From Argopecten irradians (Eukaryota > Mollusca > Bivalvia > Pectinida > Pectinidae), in assembly GCF_041381155.1 (NCBI RefSeq), contig NC_091136.1:49156284-49220283 (forward strand): 64,000 nt of DNA, given 5' to 3'. Below, piece by piece: positions 34,721 to 49,633 of this stretch. Position numbers and translations under genes: made by a program. Numbering within the stretch: the first letter of the stretch is position 1; each line of letters starts with the position of its first letter. The notes under the pieces are model-generated. The model saw only the letters and a program-made list of their open reading frames with translations, was not told the DNA's origin and searched no databases.

Positions 34721-36611
34721 TTGTATTTGGGTTTTATTCTGACTGCGGCCAAAACATGGCCAAAAAGATTTGACCCTTATTTGACCATATCTGAACCGTA
34801 ACCAATGACTAATCGCACTTTTGATAGTATGGTGGAATACTTGCCTTAATCTCTAACCGTTCTATTATATACTGTTGTGGAATAAGAACTGTGTTGCAAG
34901 CGTTTTACCACTGTCCATCTATGCATACTGTCCTACCGGAGAAAGTTAAAATAATGAATAAATGTTGATAAATAAGGTATCGATATTTCACACACCTTGT
35001 GTTAGACTCATAAAAGGGGTCGCTTTAAATGTAAATAAATTGCTTTCTGTCGCCTAAGATTGGCAGTTCAACTGTCAATTTTGCAGAGCAAACAAAACAG
35101 GGTCCAAATGTTAGTAAATCATATATACGTCAAATCTAATCCCTGACAAACCATGGCCAAATGGTTAGTGAACTATCGGCCACGGGGTGTACAGACTATG
35201 TTTAATGCATATTCATAAGATGATTTGTGTCGTGAGCAGATGATAGTATATATGAGGTACATGTAGCAGGCACGTTAACCAACACTAGACTGTACACACG
35301 TGTACAACCATCTTAAAGTGTATTTACACAGAACGAAGAAAAGGTACGTACGATGTTAAAGCTTGCTTATGTGTTAGTTTGGAGCAGTTTACAAATGTGT
35401 GTATTATATAAGTCATTTTTAGTTATAATTTGGGTGTTACCTTAGAATACCAGCTTACATCGGGTACCTCGGTACACATGTGACCGATTTAAATCACAGC
35501 AGAGTACCTCGGTATGTAATAGTCGGTTGTTATTTAGATAGCTAGGTCTGTTGAAATCTGGCGGTCGTTCAGAGTATATAAATTCTTCTTGGCAGCACTT
35601 AGACTGACATGGCTTCCCTTTTATGAATATAGCAAATTTATTTGTGTCCAAAATAAACTAAAAGTTCTTGTTTTATTGGTGTTCGATCCCTCCCTTCCAT
35701 CTTTTTGGTATCTTTGTGCAGATCAAATGATACATTGTGTACATTATAACAAACTACAATATATGTTCGTTAAAAAGCCCATCCATGTTTACATGTTACC
35801 ACATGACTCAAAAAGATACAGTATATGTTTTAACATGCGAGATGCATGACTAGCCATTTTGTTAGATAACAACCAGCTTTTCACACTATAGCTATCTAAT
35901 CTATCTTGTAGCCCGGAGTTGAAATGGCAAATTATGAAACCATAAAGGACACAGTATAACTTACCAAGTGGTACAGACGTATCGGCTTCAGATAACATCA
36001 TTTTTGAGGGTTGATAAATATTTATTTTGTATTCACAAATATCATAGAGATTATTTCATCGAGCAGAGGCGCTACTCTTAATAATTTGCAGAAGCTGAAA
36101 ATTTTGAAAAGGAAAATGTAGAATGAGAATATAAACCAAATAGAAACAAAAACCATATTCTGTAAAAAGTGTTTACTTACTACATCATGCATTTGAATAA
36201 TTCAATTTTGCTTGTAACGTCCATATTCTTAAAAAAACAACTTAATCATAGAAAGCCTATCATGGAAAAATGGCGTCGTCATTTGTAACGTCGCTTCTGA
36301 TTGGCTAATATAACGGCGTAATGATTTCATAGAAAAAAAAATCCAAAATTAATTTCAAATTTTGAAGAGATTATCTATAAAATGAATTATTTAACAACCA
36401 TTTATTTTTACAAATATAAGACATTCATGCAATCATAAAATCAAATGTAGAACGATTTTCTATAACGAAATGTGTATACCAGTGGCAATGTAAATCATGA
36501 GTGACAGTGTACAAAAATGAAACCTATAAAACATGGGCTTTTTAACTTGAGAAACAACCAACGTCTGCTATTGTACAACAAAACACAAATGCTTGTCATC
36601 ACAGCGGCCGT
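34721..36611. other. Intergenic, nothing recognised
   Basis: AT-rich; the longest frame is 86 codons with no motif. Two short stretches (near 36240-36300) hold GTAACGTC-like words that foreshadow nothing supportable. The 24-bp array begins to appear, degenerate, after about 36610. Confidence 0.5.
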
Positions 36612-39600
36612 CCAAAGGTAAAGACACCATGTCAAAACAAGGTAACGACACCATGTCATAACGAAGCCACACCAATTAAAAGTAACGACACATCGACATA
36701 ACAACACCACGTCATAACGACAACACGACATAACAACGCTACGTCAAATCAAGATTAAGACACAACGTCAACGACGCCACGTCATTAAGACGCTACGTCA
36801 ATACAAGATAACGACACCACGTCAATACAAGGTAAAGATGCCACGTCAATACAAGGTAACGACATCACGTTAATACAAGGTAACGACACCACGCCATAAC
36901 GAAACCTCGTCAATACACGGTAACGACACCACGTCAATAGAATGTAACGACACCACGTCAATACAAGGTAACGACACCACGTCAATACAAGGTAACGACA
37001 CCACGTCAATACAAGGTAACGACACCACGTCAATACAAGGTAACGACACCACGTCAATACAGGTAACGACACCACGTTAATACAAGGTAACGACACCACG
37101 TCAATACAAGGTAACGACACCACGTCAATACAAGGTAACGACACCACGTCAATACAAGGTAACGACACCACGTCAATACAAGGTAACGACACCACGTCAA
37201 TACAAGGTAACGACACCACGTCAATACAAGGTAACGACACCACGTCAATACAAGGTAACAATACAAGGTAACGACACCACGTCAATACAAGGTAACGACA
37301 CCACGTCAATACAAGGTAACGACACCACGTTAATACAAGGTAACGACACCACGTCAATACAAGGTAACGACACCACGTCAATATAAGGTAACGGTAACAA
37401 CACCACGTCAATACAAGGTAACGACACCACGTCAATACAAGGTAACGACACCACGTTAATACAAGGTAACGACACCACGTCAATACAAGGTAACGACACC
37501 ACGTCAATACAAGGTAACGACACCACGTCAATACAAGGTAACGACACCACGTCAATACAAGGTAACGACACCACGTCAATACAAGGTAACGACACCACGT
37601 CAATACAAGGTAACGACACCACGTCAATACAAGGTAACGACACCACGTACGAAATACAAGGTAACGACACCACGTCATAACGACACCACGTCAAACGACA
37701 CCACGTCAATACAAGGTAACGACACCACGTCAATACAAGGTAACGACACCACGTAATACAAGGTAACGACACCACGTCATAAGACACCACGTCAATACAA
37801 GGTAACGACACCACGTCAATACAAGGTAACGACACCACGTCAATACAAGGTAACGACACCACGTCAATACAAGGTAACGACACCACGTCAATACAAGGTA
37901 ACGACACCACGTCAATACAAGGTAACGACACCACGTCAATACAAGGTAACGACACCACGTCAATACAAGGAATACAAGACGACACCACGTCAATACAAGG
38001 TAACGACACCACGTCAATACAAGGTAACGACACCACGTCAATACAAGGTAACGACACCACGTCAATACAAGGTAACGACACCACGTAAACAAGGTACAAC
38101 GTCATAACGACACCACGTCAATACAAGGTAACGACACCACGTACAAGGTAACGACACCACGTCAATACAAGGTAACGACACAACGTCAATAAGGAACGAC
38201 ACACTCAATACGTCAGTAACGACACCACGTCAATACAAGGTAACGACACCACGTCAATACAAGGTAACGACACCACGTCAATACAAGGTAACGACACCAC
38301 GTCAATACAAGGTAACGACACCACGTCATAACGACACCACGTCAATACAAGGTAACGACACCACGTCAATACAAGGTAACGACACCACGTCAATACAAGG
38401 TAACGACACCACGTCAATACAAGGTAACGACACCACGTCAATACAAGGTAACGATGACACCACGTCAATACAAGGTAACGACACCACGTCAATACAAGGT
38501 AACGACACCACGTCAATACAAGGTAACGACACCACGTCAATACAAGGTAACGACACCACGTCAATACAAGGTAACGACACCACGTCATAACGACACCACG
38601 TCAATACAAGGTAACGACACCACGTCAATACAAGGTAACGACACCACGTCAATACAAGGTAACGACACCACGTCAATACAAGGTAACGACACCACGTCAA
38701 TACAAGGTAACGACACCACGTCAATACAAGGTAACGACACCACGTCAATACAAGGTAACGACACCACGTCAATACAAGGTAACGACACCACGTCAATACA
38801 AGGTAACGACACCACGTCAATACAAGGTAACGACACCACGTCAATACAAGGTAACGACACCACGTCATAACGACACCACGTCAATACAAGGTAACGACAC
38901 CACGTCAATACAAGGTAACGACACCACGTCAATACAAGGTAACGACACCACGTTAATACAAGGTAACGACACCACGTCATAACGTCACCACGTTAATACA
39001 AGGTAACGACACCACGTCAATACAAGGTAACGACACCACGTCAATACAAGGTAACGACACCACGTCAATACAAGGTAACGACACCACGTCAATACAAGGT
39101 AACGACACCACGTCATAACGACACCACGTCAATACAAGGTAACGACACCACGTCAATACAAGGTAACGACACCACGTCAATACAAGGTAACGACACCACG
39201 TCAATACAAGGTAACGACACCACGTCAATACAAGGTAACGACACCACGTCAATACAAGGTAACGACACCACGTCAATACAAGGTAACGACACCACGTCAA
39301 TACAAGGTAACGACACCACGTCAATACAAGGTAACGACACCACGTCATAACGACACACGTCAATACAAGGTAACGACACCACGTCAATACAAGGTAACGA
39401 CACCACGTCAATACAAGGTAACGACACCACGTCATACAAGGTAACGACACCACGTCAATACAAGGTAACGACACCACGTCAATACAAGTAAACAAGTAAC
39501 GACACCACGTCAATACAAGGTAACGACACCACGTAATACAAGGTAACGACACCACGTCAATACAAGGTAACGACACCACGTAATACAAGTAACGACACCA

Positions 39601-42600
39601 CGTCAATACAAGGTAACGACACCACGTCAATACAAGGTAACGACACCACGTCAATACAAGGTAACGACACCACGTCAATACAAGGTAACGACACCACGTC
39701 AATACAAGGTAACGACACCACGTCAATACAAGGTAACGACACCACGTCAATACAAGGTAGACAACGACACCACGTCAATACAAGGTAACGACACCACGTC
39801 AATACAAGGTAACGACACCACGTCAATACAAGGTAACGACACCACGTCAATACAAGGTAACGACACCACGTAATACAAGGTAACGACACCACGTCAATAC
39901 AAGGTAACGACACCACGTCAATACAAGGTAACGACACCACGTCAATACAAGGTAACGACACCACGTCACGTACAATAACGACACCACGTCAATACAAGGT
40001 AACGACACCACGTCAATACAAGGTAACGACACCACGTCAATACAAGGTAACGACACCACGTCAATACAAGGTAACGACACCACGTCAATACAAGGTAACG
40101 ACACCACGTCAATACAAGGTAACGACACCACGTCAATACAAGGTAACGACACCACGTCAAAATACAAGGTAACGACACCACGTCAATACAAGGTAACGAC
40201 ACCACGTCAATACAAGGTAACGACACCACGTCAATACAAGGTAACGACACCACGTCAATACAAGGTAACGACACCACGTCAATATAAGGTAACGGTAACA
40301 ACACCACGTCAATACAAGGTAACGACACCACGTCAATACAAGGTAACGACACCACGTCAATACAAGGTAACGACACCACGTCAATACAAGGTAACGACAC
40401 CACGTCAATACAACGTAAACAAGTAACACCACGTCAATACAAGGTAACGACACCACGTCAATAACAAGGTAACGACACCACGTCAATACAAGGTAACGAC
40501 ACCACGTCAATACAAGGTAACGACACCACGTCAATACAAGGTAACGACACCACGTCAATACAAGGTAACGACACCACGTCAATACAAGGTAACGACACCA
40601 CGTCAATACAAGGTAACGACACCACGTCAATACAAGGTAACGACACCACGTCAATACAAGGTAACGACACCACGTCAATACAAGGTAACGACACCACGTC
40701 AATACAAGGTAACGACACCACGTCAATACAAGGTAACGACACCACGTCAATACAAGGTAACGACACCACGTCAATACAAGGTAACGACACCACGTCAATA
40801 CAAGGTAACGACACCACATCAATACAAGGTAACGACACCACGTCAATACAAGGTAACGACACCACGTCAATACAAGGTAACGACACCACGTCAATACAAG
40901 GTAACGACACCACGTCAATACAAGGTAACGACACCACGTCAATACAAGGTAACGACACCACGTCAATACAAGGTAACGACACCACGTCAATACAAGGTAA
41001 CGACACCACGTCAATACAAGGTAACGACACCACGTCAATACAAGGTAACGACACCACGTCAATACAAGGTAACGACACCACGTCAATACAAGGTAACGAC
41101 ACCACGTCAATACAAGGTAACGACACCACGTCAATACAAGGTAACGACACCACGTCAATACAAGGTAACGACACGTCAATACAAGGTAACGACACCACGT
41201 CAATACAAGGTAACGACACCACGTCAATACAAGGTAACGACACCACGTCAATACAAGGTAACGACACCACGTCAATACAAGGTAACGACACCACGTCAAT
41301 ACAAGGTAACGACACCACGTCAATACAAGGTAACGACACCACGTCAATACAAGGTAACGACACCACGTCAATACAAGGTAACGACACCACGTCAATACAA
41401 GGTAACGACACCACGTCAATACAAGGTAACGACACCACGTCAATACAAGGTAACGACACCACGTCAATACAAGGTAACGACACCACGTCAATACAAGGTA
41501 ACGACACCACGTCAATACAAGGTAACGACACCACGTCAATACAAGGTAACGACACCACGTCAATACAAGGTAACGACACCACGTCAATACAAGGTAACGA
41601 CACCACGTCAATATGTCACCACGTCAATACAAGGTAACGACACCACGTCAATACAAGGTAACGACACCACGTCAATACAAGGTAACGACACCACGTCAAT
41701 ACAAGGTAACGACACCACGTCAATACAAGGTAACGACACCACGTCAATACAAGGTAACGACACCACGTCAATACAAGGTAACGACACCACCACGTCAATA
41801 CAAGGTAACGACACCACGTCAATACAAGGTAACGACACCACGTCAATACAAGGTAACGACACCACGTCAATACAAGGTAACGACACCACGTCAATACAAG
41901 GTAACGACACCACGTCAATACAAGGTAACGACACCACGTCAATACAAGGTAACGACACCACGTCAATACAAGGTAACGACACCACGTCAATACAAGGTAA
42001 CGACACCACGTCAATACAAGGTAACGACACCACGTCAATACAAGGTAACGACACCACGTCAATACAAGGTAACGACACCACGTTAATACAAGGTAACGAC
42101 ACCACGTCAATACAAGGTAACGACACCACGTCAATACAAGGTAAGACACACGATACAAGGTAACGACACCACGTCAATACAAGGTAACGACACCACGTCA
42201 ATACAAGGTAACGACACCACGTCAATACAAGGTAACGACACCACGTCAATACAAGGTAACGACACCACGTCAAATACAAGGTAACGACACCACGTCAATA
42301 CAAGGTAACGACACCACGTCAATACAAGGTAACGACACCACGTCAATACAAGGTAACGACACCACGTCAATACAAGTAACGACACCACGTCAATACAAGG
42401 TAACGACACCACGTCAATACAAGGTAACGACACCACGTCAATACAAGGTAACGACACCACGTCAATACAAGGTAACGACACCACGTCAATACAAGGTAAC
42501 GACACCACGTCAATACAAGGTAACGACACCACGTCAATACAAGGTAACGACACCACGTCAATACAAGGTAACGACACCACGTCAATACAAGGTAACGACA

Positions 42601-45600
42601 CCACGTCAATACAAGGTAACGACACCACGTCAATACAAGGTAACGACACCACGTCAATACAAGGTAATGACACCACGTCATAACGACAACACGTCAATAA
42701 ACAGTAACGACATCACGTCAATACAAGGTAACGACACCACGTCAATACAAGGTAACGACACCACGTCAATACAAGGTAACGACACCACGTCAATACAAGG
42801 TAACGACACCACGTCAATACAAGGTAACGACACCACGTCAATACAAGGTAACGACACCACGTCAATACAAGGTAACGACACCACGTCAATACAAGGTAAC
42901 GACACCACGTCAATATAAGGTAACGTCATAACGACACCACGTCAATACAAGGTAACGACACCACGTCAATACAAGGTAACGACACCACGTCAATACAAGG
43001 TAACGACACCACGTCAATACAAGGTAACGACACCACGTCAATACAAGGTAACGACACCACGTCAATACAAGGTAACGACACCACGTCAATACAAGGTAAC
43101 GACACCACGTCAATACAAGGTAACGACACCACGTTAAATACAAGGTAACGACACCACGTCAATACAAGGTAACGACACCACGTCAATACAAGGTAACGAC
43201 ACCACGTCAATACAAGGTAACGACACCACGTCAATACAAGGTAACGACACCACGTCAATACAAGGTAACGACACCACGTCAATACAAGGTAACGACACCA
43301 CGTCAATACAAGGTAACGACACCACGTCAATACAAGGTAACGACACCACGTCAATACAAGGTAACGACACCACGTCAATACAAGGTAATGATACCACGTC
43401 ATAAAGACATCACGTCAATACAAGGTAACGACACCACGTCAATACAAGGTAACGACACCACGTCAATACAAGGTAACGACACCACGTCAATACAAGGTAA
43501 CGACACACGTATACGACACCACGTCAATACAAGGTAACGACACCACGTCAATACAAGGTAACGACACCACGTCAATACAAGGTAACGACACCACGTCAAT
43601 ACAAGGTAACGACACCACGTCAATACAAGGTAACGACACCACGTCAATACAAGGTAACGACACCACGTCAATACAAGGTAACGACACCACGTCAATACAA
43701 GGTAACGACACCACGTCAATACAAGGTAACGACACCACGTCAATACAAGGTAACGACACCACGTCAATACAAGGTAACGACACCACGTCAATACAAGGTA
43801 ACGACACCACGTCAATACAAGGTAACGACACCACGTCAATACAAGGTAACGACACCACGTCAATACAAGGTAACGACACCACGTCAATACAAGGTAACGA
43901 CACCACGTCAATACAAGGTAACGACACCACGTCAATACAAGGTAACGACACCCACGTCAATACAAGGTAACGACACCACGTCAATACAAGGTAACGACAC
44001 CACGTCAATACAAGGTAACGACACCACGTCAATACAAGGTAAACGACACCACGTCAATACAAGGTAACGACACCACGTCAATACAAGGTAACGACACCAC
44101 GTCAATACAAGGTAACGACACCACGTCAATACAAGGTAACGACACCACGTCAATACAAGGTAACGACACCACGTCAATACAAGGTAACGCCACCACGTCA
44201 ATACAAGGTAACGACACCACGTCAATACAAGGTAACGACACCACGTCAATACAAGGTAACGACACCACGTCAATACAAGGTAACGACACCACGTCAATAC
44301 AAGGTAACGACACCACGTCAATACAAGGTAACGACACCACGTCAATACAAGGTAACGACACCACGTCAATACAAGGTAACGACACCACGTCAATACAAGG
44401 TAACGACACCACGTCAATACAAGGTAACGACACCACGTCAATACAAGGTAACGATGCCAAGTCAATACAAGGTAACGACACCGCGTTAATACAAGGTAAC
44501 GACACCACGTCAATACAAGGTAATGACACCACGTCAATATAAGGTAACGTAACAACACCACGTCAATACAAGGTAACGACACCACGTCAATACAAGGTAA
44601 CGACACCACGTCAATACAAGGTAATGAACACCACGTCAATACAAGGTAACGACACCACGTCAATACAAGGTAACGACACCACGTCAATACAAGGTAACGA
44701 CACCACGTCAATACAAGGTAACGACACCACGTCAATACAAGGTAACGACACCACGTCAATACAAGGTAACGACACCACGTCAATACAAGGTAACGACACC
44801 ACGTCAATACAAGGTAACGACACCACGTCAATACAAGGTAACGACACCACGTCAATACAAGGTAACGACACCACGTCAATACAAGGTAACGACACCACGT
44901 CATAACGACACCACGTCAATACAAGGTAACGACACTACGTCAAGTCAATACAAGGTAACGACACCACGTCAATACAAGGTAACGACACCACGTCAATACA
45001 AGGTAACGACACCACGTCAATACAAGGTAACGACACCACGTCAATACAAGGTAACGACACCACGTCAATACAAGGTAACGACACCACGTCAATACAAGGT
45101 AACGACACCACGTCAATACAAGGTAACGACACCACGTCAATACAGGTAACGACACCACGTCAATACAAGGTAACGACACCACGTCAATACAAGGTAACGA
45201 CACCACGTCAATACAAGGTAACGACACCACGTCAATACTAAGGTAACGGTAACAACACCACGTCAATACAAGGTAACGACACCACGTCAATACAAGGTAA
45301 CGACACCACGTCAATACAAGGTAACGACACCACGTCAATACAAGGTAACGACACCACGTCAATACAAGGTAACGACACCACGTCAATACAAGGTAACGAC
45401 ACCACGTCAATACAAGGTAACGACACCACGTCAATACAAGGTAACGACACCACGTCAATACAAGGTAACGACACCACGTTAATACAAGGTAACGACACCA
45501 CGTCAATACAAGGTAACGACACCACGTCAATACAAGGTAACGACACCACGTCAATACAAGGTAACGACACCACGTCAATACAAGGTAACGACACCACGTC

Positions 45601-46930
45601 AATACAAGGTAACAACACCACGTCAATACAAGGTAACGACACCACGTCAATACAAGGTAACGACACCACGTCAATACAAGGTAACGACACCACGTCAATA
45701 CAAGGTAACGACACCACGTCAATACAAGGTAACGACACCACGTCAATACAAGGTAACGACACCACGTCAATATAAGGTAACGGTAACAACACCACGTCAA
45801 TACAAGGTAACGACACCACGTCAATACAAGGTAACGACACCACGTCAATACAAGGTAACGACACCACGTCAATACAAGGTAACGACACCACGTCAATACA
45901 AGACACCACGTTAACGACACCACGTCAATACAAGGTAACGACACCACGTCATAACGACACCACGTCAATACAAGGTAACGACACCACGTCAATACAAGGT
46001 AACGATGCCACGTCAATACAAGGTAACGACACCACGTCAATACAAGGTAACGACACCACGTCAATACAAGGTAATACAAGTAACGACACCACGTCAATAC
46101 AAGGTAACGACACCACGTCAATACAAGGTAACGACACCACGTCAATACAAGGTAACGACACCACGTCAATACAAGGTAACGACACCACGTCAATACAAGG
46201 TAACGACACCACGTCAATACAAGGTAACGACACCACGTCAATACAAGGTAACGACACCACGTCAATACAAGGTAACGACACCACGAATACAAGGTAACGA
46301 CACCACGTCAATACAAGGTAACGACACCACGTCAATACAAGGTAACGACACCACGTCAATACAAGGTAACGACACCACGTCAATACAAGGTAACGACACC
46401 ACGTCAATACAAGGTAACGACACCACGTCAATACAAGGTAACGACACCACGTCAATACAAGGTAACGACACCACGTTAATACAAGGTAACGACACCACGT
46501 CAATACAAGGTAACGACACCACGTCAATACAAGGTAACGACACCACGTCAATACAAGGTAACGACACCACGTCAATACAAGGTAACGACACCACGTCAAT
46601 ACAAGGTAACGACACCACGTCATAACGACACCACGTCAATACAAGGTAACGACACCACGTCAATACAAGGTAACGACACCACGTCAATACAAGGTAACGA
46701 CACCACGTCAATACAAGGTAACGACACCACGCCATAATGAAACTTCGTCAATACAAGGTAACGACACCACGTCAATACAAGGTAACGACACCACGTCAAT
46801 ACAAGGTAACGGTAACAACACCACGTCAATACAAGGTAACGACACCACGTCAATACAAGGTAACGACACCACGTCAATACAAGGTAACGACACCACGTCA
46901 ATATAAGGTAATGACACCACATCAAAACAA
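36612..46930. repeat. 10.3-kb minisatellite array of a 24-bp unit
   Basis: The unit starts GACACCACGTCA and ends AAGGTAAC, 24 bp in all, repeated roughly 430 times in one orientation. The left border (36612-36960) and right border (46880-46930) are degenerate while the interior is nearly perfect, which is the signature of unequal exchange. A recurrent 16-bp short unit (GACACCACGTCATAAC) and a recurrent variant with GGTAACGGTAACAACACC punctuate it. In two frames on each strand the unit has no stop codon, giving frames up to 484 codons of TWCRYLVL or DVVSLPCI octapeptides. These have no start context and no independent support, so I do not annotate them as proteins. There are no spacers, so it is not a CRISPR. 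Confidence 0.97.
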
Positions 46931-47574
46931 GAAGAAAATGCGACAGTAAAATTCGTCAGAGAAAGATAAGAGATGACACTGGTTGACGATGCTCGAGGGC
47001 TAGCAAACTTTGATTCCAGCCAGGGGTGCGATCCTGATACCGTGACAAAAAATGTTTATCTTCTTAGATAGTGCATTTTCATGAACATGAACGGCGATGG
47101 ATTCCGCATCGGATGATTGTGACACGTATAAAATAAAAGCATTGGAAGACCTACCTTCAAGGTATGGGATGGGATTTGCCATATAAGCATTTGTTCTGGT
47201 AAAAGGCTGCAGATAGCAGATCTGCGCTGCAGTTGTCAGGTTGTGAGGTTATACGTCCAACGTCAAACACCACACAGCGAATTCTGCAATGAAACTATTT
47301 AAAGAATATTTTGCGAGAAAAAAAAAGAAAGTCAATAGTTTTTTTAGTGTGAATCTCATTGATCGTCCCTGAAACGAGATCCAAAAACAAGTGAATGAAG
47401 AGTAACCAATGGCATCATTTGCTGCTACATTTGGTATGGTATTTTTGAATATTAGACATGCTCTGATTTTTCCAATTCTCATTGTCTAATACATGATCAT
47501 ATGGACATCGATATTTAGCATATAAAATGTAGACTCGATATTTCCTTTTTTTAGCCAACACTCGTCAGATGGTG
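46931..47574. other. Intergenic, nothing recognised
   Basis: Unique-looking sequence between the 24-bp array and the tandem-core repeat. Only short frames under 80 codons. Confidence 0.5.
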
Positions 47575-48223
47575 GACTATTCAAATCACTTTTCGTCCGT
47601 GGTCCGTCCGTCCTTTGTACCTCCGTCCGTCCTTCCGTCTGTTAAAAATTCTTGTTACCGCTATTTATCAGAAAGTACTGAAGGAAACTCAAATTTCATA
47701 TGGATGTTACCCTAGGGCCCAAGCTGTGCATATTGGATTTTGGGACAGATCGGTGACTAAGATGGCCGATAGGCCGCCATCTTGGATTTTGAAAATTGAA
47801 GTTTGTTACCGCTATTTCTCAAAAAGCACTAAAACGATATGTCTCAAATTTCACGCACAGGTTCCTCTAGAGCCCTTGTATTGCATGTTTCATTTTGGAA
47901 CAGATTGGTGATCAAAATGGCCGACAAGCAGCCATCTTGGATTTTGATAACTGAAGTTTGTTTTAGCTATTTCTCAAAAAATACGTTCTGTCTCAAATTT
48001 CATGTGCGGGTTTCCTTAGAAGCCTACTTTGTATGTTTCATTTTGGGACCAATCGGTGAACAAGATAGCCCACAGGACGTCATCTTGGATTTTGATAATT
48101 GAAGTTAGTTACCATTATTTCTCAGAAATCACTAAAGGTATCTGTCTAAAATTTTATATGTAGGTTCCCCTAGGGCCCTAGTTGTATATATTGCATTTTT
48201 GACTGATCGGTTCCCCTAGAGCT

Positions 48224-49004
48224 AGGGATGGGTATCGCGAAAAATTTTGTATCGCGATATATCACGATACATCATAAGTGTATTATGATACATATCATGA
48301 TATTTTGGTATTATTTTTGTATAATAAGAATTGCATGTTTTTTTCTGTCAATCACCTAAAAAGAGTATGAAATAAATGTTTTGTCAATATATCACTTTTA
48401 TTCTTGTTTTTATCTATAAAATGCGAGATAATGTCTGTGTTACCTCCGCTTGATGTTTTGCAAACACTTAACGTTACTACTGGACGGGACTCAGTAGCTG
48501 GGTGATGGCGACGCAAGCGAGTCGTCAGGTTCCTTGTTCCGCCACTACATTTAACAATTGCCGTACACAATCGACATCCAGCGATGCTTTCCTCGTTATT
48601 TCTTTCCCCTTTACGTACTGTAAGGCCAAAATGCTGCCATACAACCGCCTTTGCTTCGGATTTTTTACGAGGTTATCATTCGTGCCTATGAAGGCCGCCA
48701 TTTTGAAACGTTACTAAGCACAAGATCAATCATAATCTACGTATGATAACATCCCAAAAATCCATCTTAACCTGTACATTTGTCTGAAATGTTGTTAAAA
48801 TATAATATATATTTTAGTTTTAATTTTTATACAAATTCTCAATTTAAAAATATTTCCCGTCAAAAACGAAATTTTCACTGAAATATACGGAAAATCCCCG
48901 AATGATTCCGAGTGAACCGATACGACTAAATCGTACCGCGATACGTATCGTTTTCAAAATGAACCTGGATATATCGGTATACCGATAATACCGCACACCA
49001 CTAC
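48224..49004 (-). mobile_element. Non-autonomous hAT element with BED-finger relic
   Basis: Inserted in the tandem-core repeat with an 8-bp duplication CTAGAGC(T/C) (48216-48223 and 49005-49012). The ends are imperfect inverted repeats (AGGGATGGGTATCG against GTAGTGGTGTGCGGTA). Eight-bp duplications and a BED zinc finger inside both fit hAT. Most of the transposase is gone. Confidence 0.75.
48490..48651 (-). pseudogene. BED-type zinc finger fragment of a hAT transposase
   Basis: On the minus strand the frame reads VVWQHFGLTVRKGER, then a C-x2-C pair in GCRLCTAIVKCSGGT and an H-x-H-like end in RNLTTRLRRHHP. The W-x2-F aromatic pair, the GGT-x-NL stretch and final histidines are hallmarks of BED fingers. 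No catalytic (DDE/RW) part follows, so it is a remnant left by internal deletion. Confidence 0.8.
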
Positions 49005-49633
49005 CTAGAGCCCTAGTTTTAAATATTTCATTTTGGTATAGATCTGTGAACAAAATGGCCGACAGGCTGCCATCTTTGATTTTGATAATTTAAGTTTTTA
49101 TAGCTATTTCTTAGAAAGTACAATCAGTCTCAAATTCCATGTGCAGGTTTCCTAAGAGCCGTTGTTTTGCATAGCCGACAGGACGCAATCTTGGATTTTG
49201 ATAATTGAAGTTTATTACCACTATTTCTCAGAAAGCACTGAATGGATCTGTTTCAAATTTTATATGTAGGTTCCCCTAGGGCCCTAGTTGTGCATATTGT
49301 GCATTTCGGGACTGATTGGTAACCAAGATGGCCGACAGGATGAATGAGTTGCGCATGCGCGGTGAAGAGTCGTGTTTTCTTCAACAGTCTATGTCGACCG
49401 GAGAAAAATGTGAATTAATCAAAGTAATGTCAATTAATATGATGTGATACTTACCGGAGAACATTGTAAGTGCGTGATGATGTGATTCTGTGTAAAGTTT
49501 TTGTGATGTGAGAGGTATGTTCTGGAAAAATGTAGGATTTTTGTGACGTGAGTGAACGCTTTACAAAACAAAGATGGCGGCTATCGCGGCAAAATTTGAC
49601 TTCTGTTAATATTAATAAAACTACGCAGTGCAG

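Noticed and set aside
36612-46930. Dozens of long frames (up to 484 codons) of TWCRYLVL, DVVSLPCI, TPRQYKVT or TTSIQGND repeats
   Set aside because: They follow automatically from a 24-bp unit with no stop in four of six frames, occur on both strands at once, and have no start context or flanking exons.
36612-46930. CRISPR array
   Set aside because: Units abut with no unique spacers, and the surrounding genes are eukaryotic and spliced.
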